Shown here in pieces: positions 24,852 through 31,805 of a stretch of DNA of 64,000 nucleotides; position 1 is the first letter of the stretch, and each line of letters begins with the position of its first letter. The DNA comes from DASYTH01 sp045806965 (GTDB lineage: Bacteria > Actinomycetota > Actinomycetes > Mycobacteriales > Pseudonocardiaceae), in assembly GCA_045806965.1 (NCBI GenBank), contig JBJMIG010000033.1, positions 1-64,000 on the forward strand. The letters run 5' to 3'. The position numbers and the translations under genes are program-made. Below the pieces are notes generated by a model that worked only from the letters and a program-made list of their open reading frames with translations, made no database searches and was not told where the DNA came from.

Positions 24852-26780
24852 TCAGAGCAGGGCCAGCTGCTCCTGGCGGACCGGAACGTCCGCGGCGCCG
24901 GCCGGCAGGCTGCCGGCGGGCCAGCCGGGGGCGGGATCGGCCGGGCTGGTGGTGCGCGTCCGCGGCGGACCCAGGTTGTACCGGCGGAGCAGCGGCGCGA
25001 CCCGGGCGGCGAGGAAACGGCGGTAGGCGCTGCCGGCGTAGCTGCCGCGGGCGTAGATCTCCCGATAGTCCGCCACCAGCTCGGGATGCTGGTCGCCGAG
25101 CCAGGCGGCGAACCACTCGCGGGCACCGGGCCGCAGGTGCAGCGGAAGGACGGTGACGCCGGTGGCGCCCGCGGCCGCGATGGCGGCGAAGAGGCCGTCG
25201 AGCGCCTCGGTGGAGTCGGTCAGCCGGGGCAGCACAGGGGCGACGAACACGCCGCACGGCAGGCCCGCCTCGCGGATCTTGCGGACCAGCTCAAGGCGGG
25301 CCTGCGGGCTTGCCGTGCCCGGCTCGACGGTGTGTTGAAGCTCGCGGTCGAGCAGCGCGATCGACACCCCGAGGCCGACCGGCACCGAGGCACCGGCGGC
25401 GGCGAGCAGCCCGAGGTCGCGGGAGAGCACGGTGCCCTTGGTGAGGATGGAGAAGGGCGTGCCGCTCTCGGCAAGGGCGCGGATGATGCCGGGCATCAAC
25501 GCGTAGCGGCCCTCGGCGCGCTGGTATGGATCGGTGTTGGTGCCCATGGCCACGTGTTCGCGGGTCCAGCGCGGGGCCCGGAGCTGGCCGGCGAGCACCT
25601 CGGCCACGTTGACCTTGACCACGATCTGGGTATCGAAGTCGTGCCCGGCGTCGAGGTCGAGGTAGGTGTGTGAGTGGCGGGCGAAGCAGTTGTGACTCAC
25701 CACCCCGTTCGCGATGAAGTCCCCGGTGCCGGTGGTGATGTCGAACAGCGGCAGCTCGAGACCGAGCGGCTCGACCGCGACCACGCCGAGCCGGGCGGCG
25801 GACTTGAACGCGGTGCCGTCGATCGTCCGTTTCTCGGCGATGGCCGGGTCGACGGTGTGCAGAAACCGCAGCCGCTCGGCCAACCCGCCGACCAGCCGTA
25901 CCCAGGTCACTTCCTCGGCCCACCGGGCCTTCTCCACCACGCACTCGAAACCCAGGCGCCGCATGGCGTTCGCGGTCAGCCGGGTGAGCTCGCCGGCGGG
26001 CGTGGCGATCCGCGCGATCCCCCGGGTGTGTGCGCCACGGGCGTCGAACATGCCGGCCAGGAAGCCCTTCACCCACTCCGTGCCATGCGTCTGTGGGACG
26101 TCGACCAACTCGTTGGAGGCGACGTCGAGCTCGGCGAGGTACGCCCTGGCCCGGCTCAGTGCCTCGGCACCGCGGCCGCCGGAGCGGATCAGGGCGCACA
26201 GGTAGCCGAGCTTGTACTCGGGAAGGTACTTGGGTGGCACGGCGAACGCGCCGGTGCCGACCAGCTTGTTGCCCGTGGTGAGATGCGGGCGGCGGGCGGC
26301 GCCCGAGGTGGCTCCGGTGACGTGCTTCCAACCGCGCTCGGTGAGGAACCGGTGCTCCCCGCTGGCGATCAGCTGGGTGCCGTCCTCGAGGGAGACCCGG
26401 TAGGCGGGCTTGATGGTGGACCAGTGATCGAGCACCGTGGTCGGTACGTAGCGGCGATAGTTGCCGCGCCGCTCGGTGCCGTAGATCCGGTCGCCGGGGC
26501 GCAACTCGGCGAGCGGCCGGGTGCGCCCGTCGGCGAGCAGGATCGGGGTGTCGCCGGCCAGGCAGTACCGGCAGGCGTGCGAGCAGCCGCGATACGGGTT
26601 GACCGTCCAGCCGAACGGCATGGGCGAGCCGCCGGGAACCTTGTTGAGCACCGATTTGGCCCGAACCTCGTGGAAAACCATGCCGGCGAACTCGGGCGTC
26701 CGTACGCTTCGTACCAGGCCCGGCAGACCCGGCAGAGCCTGCTCCCCGGCGGCACCGACCCGCTGGCTGTCCCATCGCAC
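24852..26780 (-). CDS. Rv2578c-family radical SAM protein interrupted by an intein
   Basis: 642 aa precursor. The host protein resembles M. tuberculosis Rv2578c: GTG start and MRWD, ALPGLPGLVRSVR, NPYRGCSHACRY, then after the intein CFARHSHTYLDLDAG, ALGTNTDPYQ-like MGTNTDPYQRAEGRY and SILTKGTVLSRD. Excision would join Y72 to C365 and restore the CxxxCxxC [4Fe-4S] motif (C66, C70, C365); the third cluster cysteine is the splice nucleophile. Mature length is about 350 aa. A perfect LexA box lies 9-24 bp upstream of the start. Related to spore photoproduct lyase-like SPL superfamily proteins; the reaction is unknown, DNA damage role suggested by the LexA box. Confidence 0.92.
   Translation of the reverse strand: MRWDSQRVGAAGEQALPGLPGLVRSVRTPEFAGMVFHEVRAKSVLNKVPGGSPMPFGWTVNPYRGCSHACRYCLAGDTPILLADGRTRPLAELRPGDRIYGTERRGNYRRYVPTTVLDHWSTIKPAYRVSLEDGTQLIASGEHRFLTERGWKHVTGATSGAARRPHLTTGNKLVGTGAFAVPPKYLPEYKLGYLCALIRSGGRGAEALSRARAYLAELDVASNELVDVPQTHGTEWVKGFLAGMFDARGAHTRGIARIATPAGELTRLTANAMRRLGFECVVEKARWAEEVTWVRLVGGLAERLRFLHTVDPAIAEKRTIDGTAFKSAARLGVVAVEPLGLELPLFDITTGTGDFIANGVVSHNCFARHSHTYLDLDAGHDFDTQIVVKVNVAEVLAGQLRAPRWTREHVAMGTNTDPYQRAEGRYALMPGIIRALAESGTPFSILTKGTVLSRDLGLLAAAGASVPVGLGVSIALLDRELQHTVEPGTASPQARLELVRKIREAGLPCGVFVAPVLPRLTDSTEALDGLFAAIAAAGATGVTVLPLHLRPGAREWFAAWLGDQHPELVADYREIYARGSYAGSAYRRFLAARVAPLLRRYNLGPPRTRTTSPADPAPGWPAGSLPAGAADVPVRQEQLALL
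25689..26564 (-). mobile_element. Intein (292 aa) with degenerate LAGLIDADG domain
   Basis: Residues 73-364 of the radical SAM precursor. It begins CLAGDTPILLADG (block A Cys1), has a block B-like DGTQLIASGEHRFLTERG with the TxxH-equivalent histidine, and ends GDFIANGVVSHN followed by Cys+1 (blocks F and G). Between lie two LAGLIDADG-like helices: LGYLCALIRSGG, where the expected acidic residue is missing, and FLAGMFDARGAH, where it is kept. The endonuclease is therefore probably inactive, while splicing residues look intact. Confidence 0.93.
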
Positions 26781-26788
26781 GGATCAAG

Positions 26789-26804
26789 TCGAACATACGT
26801 TCGA
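26789..26804 (-). promoter_or_regulatory. LexA (SOS) box, perfect palindrome, radical SAM gene
   Basis: TCGAACATACGTTCGA is a perfect 16-bp match to the actinobacterial LexA consensus TCGAAC-N4-GTTCGA. It is centred about 16 bp upstream of the start of the intein-bearing Rv2578c homologue. Rv2578c of M. tuberculosis is, from memory, a LexA regulon member, so the control is conserved. Confidence 0.9.
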
Positions 26805-26899
26805 ACAGTTGTCAACCGGATTCGCGATCATCCGGACGGCCGGCGCAATCCGTTGTGTGCCAAGGCATTCGCGGCACTCAACAGGCCCGCGAGGCCGGC

Positions 26900-27484
26900 C
26901 TACACCACGGCGGCGGGCGGCAGCGCCGCCGGGTCCGCCACCGGCCAGGCGAGCGGATCCGGGCCGAGCACAAGCAGTTCGCCGACCTGTTGCCGACACC
27001 ACGGCGAGACCTCCCGCCGGCCGGCCGAGACGGCGCGGGAGAACGGCAGCCAGTCCACCCACTCCACCGCGTCGACCTCCGCCGGCTCCGGCGCCGGCTC
27101 GGCCGGGGTGATCAGCCGGAATACCGGGCAGATCTCGTTCTCCACCAAGCCGTTGGGCATCCGCGCGCGGTACCGGAACCGGGGCAGGATCGGGTCGGTT
27201 CGGCTGGCCACGCCAACCGGCAGACCCAGTTCGTCGCGCAGCCGCCTGGCCACGGCGCCGGCGATCGGCTCGTCCGGTGCCGGGTGCCCGCAGCAGGTGT
27301 TCGTCCAGACGCCCGGCCAGGTGATCTTGCCGATCGCCCGCCGAGTGAGCAGCAGCCGGCCGGCCGGATCGAATACGTAACAGGAGAAAGCCAGATGCAG
27401 CGGGGTGTCCCGGTGGTGCACGGTGGCCTTGTCCGCCGCACCGACCGCCCGCCCGTGCTCGTCGAGCAGAACCACTCGCTCCAT
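26900..27484 (-). CDS. idi: Isopentenyl-diphosphate delta-isomerase, type 1
   Basis: 194 aa from ATG 27484. NUDIX-fold enzyme that interconverts IPP and DMAPP. Active-site Cys65 lies in TNTCCGHP and Glu117 in VENEICPVF; the NUDIX-like GAVARRLRDELGL helix is intact. The N-terminal MERVVLLDEHGRAVGAADKATVHH is typical. AAAGGC sits upstream, and a 9-bp perfect hairpin (27508-27530) lies about 24 nt ahead of the start codon. Divergent from nadR. Confidence 0.95.
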   Translation of the reverse strand: MERVVLLDEHGRAVGAADKATVHHRDTPLHLAFSCYVFDPAGRLLLTRRAIGKITWPGVWTNTCCGHPAPDEPIAGAVARRLRDELGLPVGVASRTDPILPRFRYRARMPNGLVENEICPVFRLITPAEPAPEPAEVDAVEWVDWLPFSRAVSAGRREVSPWCRQQVGELLVLGPDPLAWPVADPAALPPAAVV

Positions 27485-27507
27485 GCGGAACTGCCTTTCG
27501 TCACCGG

Positions 27508-27585
27508 CCGCCACCGCTGGCCGGTGGCGGCTTGTTCAACCGTCAATCGTGCACTTAGCATCGAGTCTGGGACAATTGACTGAAC
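27508..27585. promoter_or_regulatory. idi/nadR divergent intergenic region with two inverted repeats
   Basis: The 263 bp between idi and nadR hold two structures. CCGCCACCG (27508-27516) pairs perfectly with CGGTGGCGG (27522-27530) across 5 nt and would fold in the idi leader. Further right, GTTCA (27534) and GTCAAT (27542) pair with ATTGACTGAAC (27575-27585), a bulged inverted repeat in locally AT-richer DNA that could be an operator or promoter element. The rest of the gap (27586-27747) shows no recognisable element. Confidence 0.5.
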
Positions 27586-27747
27586 ACGGTGACCTGGGCG
27601 AGCCACGATTCACGCTGGACGCACTGGTCGCATCGGCAAGTTGGCAGGCGTTTCTGGTCTGGTGGGGCACATTGTTTGTTCGGCCGGACGCTCACCAGCG
27701 AACACCACGATGGATTACCGCCTTCGCGGAACGGGGTGATCCGGCAC

Positions 27748-28887
27748 ATGCTCGGTGTGCGGCGGTATCGGCACGCATTGGTACTCGGGAAGTTCTATCC
27801 ACCCCATTCGGGACATCACCACCTAATCAGGACAGCGGCCCGATCCAGCGTCCGGACCACCGTCGCGGTGCTGGCCTCGACCGCCGAATCGATCCCGCTG
27901 TCCGACCGGGTCTACTGGCTCGCCACCGAGCACTGGTCCGACCCGGGCGTGGCGGTGTTGGGGGACATCGACGATCACCCGATCGACTACTGCGACGAGA
28001 AGGTCTGGGACGGCCACCTCGGCGTCATCCGCTCGGTCCTGGCCAGGCGCGCGATGCGGGAGGGCGACCTGGACTCCGCCGCCGTGGACGCGGTGTTCAC
28101 CAGCGAGGAGTACGGCGGCGAGCTGGCCGGGCGACTGGGCGCGACCCACGTCGCGGTCGACCCGCATCGCCTGGCCTATCCGGTGTCGGGTGTTGAGGTG
28201 CGCGCCGAGACGACCGGGCACTGGCATCAGCTGGCCGCCTCGACCAGGGCCGGGCTGTGTGCCAGGGTCGTTGTGCTCGGCAGCGAGTCGACCGGCACGA
28301 CAACGCTGGCCGAGCAGCTCGCCGCGCACTACCGCATCCGGTCCGGTGCGCTCGCCGACACCCGCCGGGTGGTCGAGCAGCGTCCGCTGCACACCGAGGA
28401 GAAGCTGGCCGCCGAGCAGGCGCTGGCCAGGGTTGCCGGTTCGCCATCGCCGCAACCGGCGAGTCTGGTGTGGACGGTGGGAGACTTCGTGGACGTGGCC
28501 AGGCGGCAGGCCATGGCCGAGGACGACGCTGCCGCGCGTGGCGGCCCGTTGCTGGTGTGCGACAACGACTCATGGGCGGCGACCATCTGGTGCGAACACC
28601 ACTTCGGTCGAAGCTATCCGGAGGTGGAGCAGGCCGTCGGGGACCGGCGCCCGGCCCTGTACCTGCTCACCGACCACGCTGGCGTGCGGTTCGAGCGGGA
28701 CGGCCGGGGCGAGGGAGATCCCCGCCGGGAGTGGATGACGGCCCGGTTCGTGCGCGGGCTGCGCGAGCGTGGAGTGCCATGGGTGCTGCTCAGCGGCAGC
28801 CGGACACACCGGCTTCTGCGCGCGGTCCGTGCCTGCGATGCGTTGCTGCGCAGTCACTTCAGGTTCGCCGACCCGCTCGGCGGGTGA
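27748..28887 (+). CDS. nadR: NadR-like NMN adenylyltransferase / ribosylnicotinamide kinase
   Basis: 379 aa from ATG 27748 (GTG 27736 also possible). The N-terminal half has the nucleotidyltransferase GKFYPPHSGH motif (residues 14-23) and SEEYGGELAGRLGA. The C-terminal half is the P-loop kinase domain of NadR. Its Walker A reads GSESTGTTT at 178-186, so the usual Lys is Thr; DNDSWAATIW and LYLLTDH follow. It lacks the N-terminal HTH of enterobacterial NadR, so a direct repressor role is unlikely. Predicted to make NAD from nicotinamide riboside or NMN. Confidence 0.88.
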   Translation: MLGVRRYRHALVLGKFYPPHSGHHHLIRTAARSSVRTTVAVLASTAESIPLSDRVYWLATEHWSDPGVAVLGDIDDHPIDYCDEKVWDGHLGVIRSVLARRAMREGDLDSAAVDAVFTSEEYGGELAGRLGATHVAVDPHRLAYPVSGVEVRAETTGHWHQLAASTRAGLCARVVVLGSESTGTTTLAEQLAAHYRIRSGALADTRRVVEQRPLHTEEKLAAEQALARVAGSPSPQPASLVWTVGDFVDVARRQAMAEDDAAARGGPLLVCDNDSWAATIWCEHHFGRSYPEVEQAVGDRRPALYLLTDHAGVRFERDGRGEGDPRREWMTARFVRGLRERGVPWVLLSGSRTHRLLRAVRACDALLRSHFRFADPLGG

Positions 28888-28973
28888 CCGCCGTTCCCCG
28901 TCCGGTCACCTTCGGGCGATTACCACCGCGCTTTTCGCCACGGTGGCCGTGCAGGAGCTACCATCCAGCACCA

Positions 28974-29363
28974 ATGACCGACAATCGCGGGGACGACGAA
29001 CTCTTCCTGATCGCGATGCTGCGCAACCCGATCAGGACGGTGGACTCGGCGCTACGCACGGGCGCCGCGGTGCTGCCGGTCGCACTGGACGCCTTGCGGG
29101 CCATCCCGCGGATCGCCGAGGCGATGGAGAAGCTGGTGCCCGCGCTTCAGGCGGCACAAGGTTCGCTGGACCGGATCGACCGGCTCGGCACGTTCGTCGC
29201 CCAGGAGTTGCCGGAGACCCAGCACCAGCTCGAGGAGCTGCGCCGGCAGCTGGCCACCACGACCGGGGTGAGCCGGGCGCTCAACGAGTCGATCCGGCTG
29301 CTCGGCAGGGGTCTGGGCATGGTCAGGGGCGCGGTCAGTCCAGGCTCGCCACGAACCGGGTGA
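28974..29363 (+). CDS. Hypothetical helical protein
   Basis: 129 aa from ATG 28974. Sequence is mostly amphipathic helix (RTGAAVLPVALDALRAIPRIAEAMEKLVPALQAAQGSLDRIDRLGTFVAQELPETQHQLEELRRQL), suggesting coiled-coil or membrane-surface association. No known motif. The ribosome site is poor (AGGAG is 16 bases away). The 3' end overlaps the convergent membrane protein gene by 29 bp, so the two transcripts can base-pair. Confidence 0.6.
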   Translation: MTDNRGDDELFLIAMLRNPIRTVDSALRTGAAVLPVALDALRAIPRIAEAMEKLVPALQAAQGSLDRIDRLGTFVAQELPETQHQLEELRRQLATTTGVSRALNESIRLLGRGLGMVRGAVSPGSPRTG

Positions 29364-29976
29364 CCGCGTCGGTGCGCAACCGCTGGGCCAGCCGTCCGGC
29401 CGGAGCCAGCGAGGCGAGCCGGTAGAGCGGGCGCTCGGCGGCGGCCTCGCCCTTGGCCTCGGCACGCAGCTGTGCCACGAACAGCTCGGAGAACACCAGG
29501 CCGCTGGTGTTCTCGCTGGCGGCGAGCGCGTCGGCCAGCCGACGCAGGGCGAGGATGCCGAGCTCCCGGCCGCCGGTACCGGAGTAGATCGCGACCGGCA
29601 GATTGATCGTTTTGCCGCTGGCGCTGACCAGCAGACCGATCGTCCTGGTGCCGCGCACATCGGTGACCATCAGCTCGATCCGCTCGGCCTGCCGCAGGTC
29701 CACCGCCTTGCGCCCGATCGTCTTCGCCACCAGCCGGGTGCCCTCCAGCCAGAGCCGCCTGCGGCCGGAGAGCCAGGTGAGGCCGAGCAGCAGGAGCACC
29801 AGGGCGGCAGCCGTGATGAGGCCGGGTACCCGGCCGGCGACCAGCCCGACCAGGCCGCCGAGCGCCGCACCGAGCACGACGGTCACCGCGACCGCGACGC
29901 CGAGCCGGCGCCGGGGCGTACCCGGTTCGGCCAGGTTGAGCGAAACCTGCTGCGGCGCGGCTGGTTGCGTGGTCAC
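29335..29976 (-). CDS. Two-helix membrane protein of unknown function
   Basis: 213 aa from GTG 29976, which overlaps the upstream MBL gene stop as GTGA. Two transmembrane helices at about 27-50 and 52-70 are followed by a cytoplasmic-looking domain (RRLWLEGTRLVAKTIGRKAVDLRQAERIELMVTDVRGTRTIGLLVSASGKTINLPVAIYSG) with a bacterial PH-domain-like beta pattern. Typical of actinobacterial proteins of unknown function next to the Rv2581c hydrolase homologue. Confidence 0.7.
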   Translation of the reverse strand: MTTQPAAPQQVSLNLAEPGTPRRRLGVAVAVTVVLGAALGGLVGLVAGRVPGLITAAALVLLLLGLTWLSGRRRLWLEGTRLVAKTIGRKAVDLRQAERIELMVTDVRGTRTIGLLVSASGKTINLPVAIYSGTGGRELGILALRRLADALAASENTSGLVFSELFVAQLRAEAKGEAAAERPLYRLASLAPAGRLAQRLRTDAVTRFVASLD

Positions 29977-30668
29977 AACCCGCGCCGCCCCGGCCGGCCC
30001 GGCTCGGCCAGCTCCAGCAGAAACGGGTTGCTGACCCGCTCCCGGCCGATGGTCGTGCTCGGGCCGTGCCCTGGCAGCACCACGGTCTCGTCGTCCAAGG
30101 TCAACACCTTGGTGCGCAACGTCTCCAGCATCGTCTGCGGATTCCCCCCTGGCAGGTCGGTGCGGCCGATCGAGCCGGCGAACAGGGTATCCCCGGCGAA
30201 GAGCAACCGGCCGCCCTCGTCCAACTCGCTGCGGAAGGTCACCGATCCCCGGGTGTGGCCCGGCGTGTGGTCCACGGTGAACTCCAGGCCGGCCAGATCG
30301 AGCACGGTGCCGTCGGCCAGGAGGCGCACCTCGGCCGGCTCGCGCAGTTCCAGGCGGCCGCCGAAGAACTCGGCCCCCTGTGTGCTGATCCCCTTCAGCG
30401 GGTCGGTCAGCATCTCCCGGTCCGCCGGGTGGATCCAGGCCGGGATGTCGTTGCCGTCGCAGATCGGGGTGACCGCGTAGACGTGATCGAAGTGGCCGTG
30501 CGTGAGCAGCACCGCGACCGGGGCGAGCCGGTGCTTGCGCAACGCATCGGCGATCGGCTCCTCGGCGTCCTGACCAGGATCGACGATCACGCACGGCTCG
30601 CCTTCGCCGGACGCGATCAGGTAGCAGTTGGCCTGGAAGGCTCCGGTGGGAAAGCCGACGACGAGCAC
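29973..30668 (-). CDS. MBL-fold hydrolase, glyoxalase II-like (Rv2581c homologue)
   Basis: 231 aa from GTG 30668, nine bases after GGAGG; a GTG at 30701 would add 11 residues but lacks a ribosome site. The metal motif THGHFDHV is complete, with VDPGQDAEEP, DHTPGHTRGSV, FAGDTLFAGSIGRTDLPGG and a terminal PGHGPSTTIGRE. It resembles YcbL/GloB-like hydrolases rather than true glyoxalase II. The gene lies between rel/ppi and the radical SAM gene as in M. tuberculosis. Confidence 0.92.
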   Translation of the reverse strand: MLVVGFPTGAFQANCYLIASGEGEPCVIVDPGQDAEEPIADALRKHRLAPVAVLLTHGHFDHVYAVTPICDGNDIPAWIHPADREMLTDPLKGISTQGAEFFGGRLELREPAEVRLLADGTVLDLAGLEFTVDHTPGHTRGSVTFRSELDEGGRLLFAGDTLFAGSIGRTDLPGGNPQTMLETLRTKVLTLDDETVVLPGHGPSTTIGRERVSNPFLLELAEPGRPGRRGL

Positions 30669-30799
30669 GCGAGGAACCTCCGAACGGATAACTCTGGTCA
30701 CGTTTCAGCCTAGTGGCGTGGGCCTCCACACGGTTCTTACCGGGGGTGCCCATAGACTGCCCGCCTGCCAGGAACACGTTCAGGTCAGGGAGGGTGTCC

Positions 30800-31663
30800 G
30801 TGCCGACGAACGAGCAGCGCCGCCAGTCCGCCAAGCGGAAGCTCGAGCGCCAGTTGACTCGGCGGGCTGAGCGCGCCAAGCGGCGCCGGATCATCGGCGT
30901 GATCGTCACCGTGGTTGGCGTCGTCATCGCCGTCGGATTGGTTTATTGGCTGGCCAATCTCGGCGACAGCAACACGCCCGCCGCGGCGAACAGCACGGAA
31001 TCGAACGCCAACGAGCCGCCTGCGGAGACGCCGAGCTCGATCCCCACCGAGCCGGCGCCGGTGCCCAAGCGTCCGACCCCGCTGCCCGCCACGGCCAGCT
31101 GCGAGTACCCCGCCAGCGCCAACGAGCCGGCCGCGAAGCCCGCGCAGGCTCCTGGCACGCAGAACATCTCCGCGCAGGGCACGGTCACGGTCACCATGGG
31201 CATCAACGGCGGCAACCTCAAGATGAGCCTGGACAAGGCCCTCGCCCCGTGCACCGTGAACAGCTTCGTCAGCCTGGCCAAGCAGGGCTACTTCAACGAC
31301 ACCCCCTGCCATCGGCTGACCACCAGCCCGGGGTTGCAGGTGTTGCAGTGCGGCGACCCGTCCGGGCAGGGCAGCGGCGGGCCGGGCTACACCTTCAAGG
31401 ACGAGGTGTTCCCCGAACTCAAGTACGGGCGCGGCATCCTGGCCATGGCGAACTCCGGCCCGAACACCAACGGCAGCCAGTTCTTCATCTGCTACGGCAC
31501 CGCCGAGCTCCCGCCGAACTACACGGCGTTCGGCACGATCGACGCGGACAGCCTGAAGGTGGTCGACGCGATCGCCAAGGCCGGTGTGGTCTCGCAGAAC
31601 CCCGGCTCGGGCGACGGCGCGCCGAAGAACCCGGTGAAGCTGACCAACGCCACGGTGTCGTAG
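30800..31663 (+). CDS. ppiB: Membrane-anchored cyclophilin-type peptidyl-prolyl isomerase
   Basis: 287 aa from GTG 30800, five bases after AGGGAGGG. The N-terminus is very basic (about 1-33), followed by one transmembrane helix (IIGVIVTVVGVVIAVGLVYWL), a Pro/Ala/Glu-rich linker and an extracytoplasmic cyclophilin domain (about 125-287) with FNDTPCHRLTT, DEVFPELKYGRGILAMANSGPNTNGSQFFI and YTAFGTI. Corresponds to Rv2582. It probably folds secreted proteins. Converges on rel. Confidence 0.92.
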   Translation: MPTNEQRRQSAKRKLERQLTRRAERAKRRRIIGVIVTVVGVVIAVGLVYWLANLGDSNTPAAANSTESNANEPPAETPSSIPTEPAPVPKRPTPLPATASCEYPASANEPAAKPAQAPGTQNISAQGTVTVTMGINGGNLKMSLDKALAPCTVNSFVSLAKQGYFNDTPCHRLTTSPGLQVLQCGDPSGQGSGGPGYTFKDEVFPELKYGRGILAMANSGPNTNGSQFFICYGTAELPPNYTAFGTIDADSLKVVDAIAKAGVVSQNPGSGDGAPKNPVKLTNATVS

Positions 31664-31685
31664 GGCCGGCTACGCGGACCGGCTT

Positions 31686-31744
31686 TACAGCGGAAGGTGA
31701 CATTCCGCTGCCAGAAACGAATGACGGTGACATTGCGCGCTGTA
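31686..31744. repeat. Palindromic repeat copy between ppiB and rel
   Basis: TACAGCG at 31686-31692 pairs with CGCTGTA at 31738-31744. Nested inside, CAGCGGAA (31688-31695) pairs with TTCCGCTG (31703-31710). Both halves carry GGTGACATT, the core of the family seen at 555 and 62806. It lies in the convergent gap of ppiB and rel and could act as a bidirectional terminator. Confidence 0.8.
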
Positions 31745-31805
31745 TCGGCGGCGGCAACCCGGAAGCCGCCGCCGGGCGACGAACGAGCGGGCGCACCAGC
31801 ACTGC

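Noticed and set aside
27748..28887. NadR as a transcriptional repressor
   Set aside because: No helix-turn-helix precedes the adenylyltransferase motif with the chosen start, and the longer N-terminus is not convincing.
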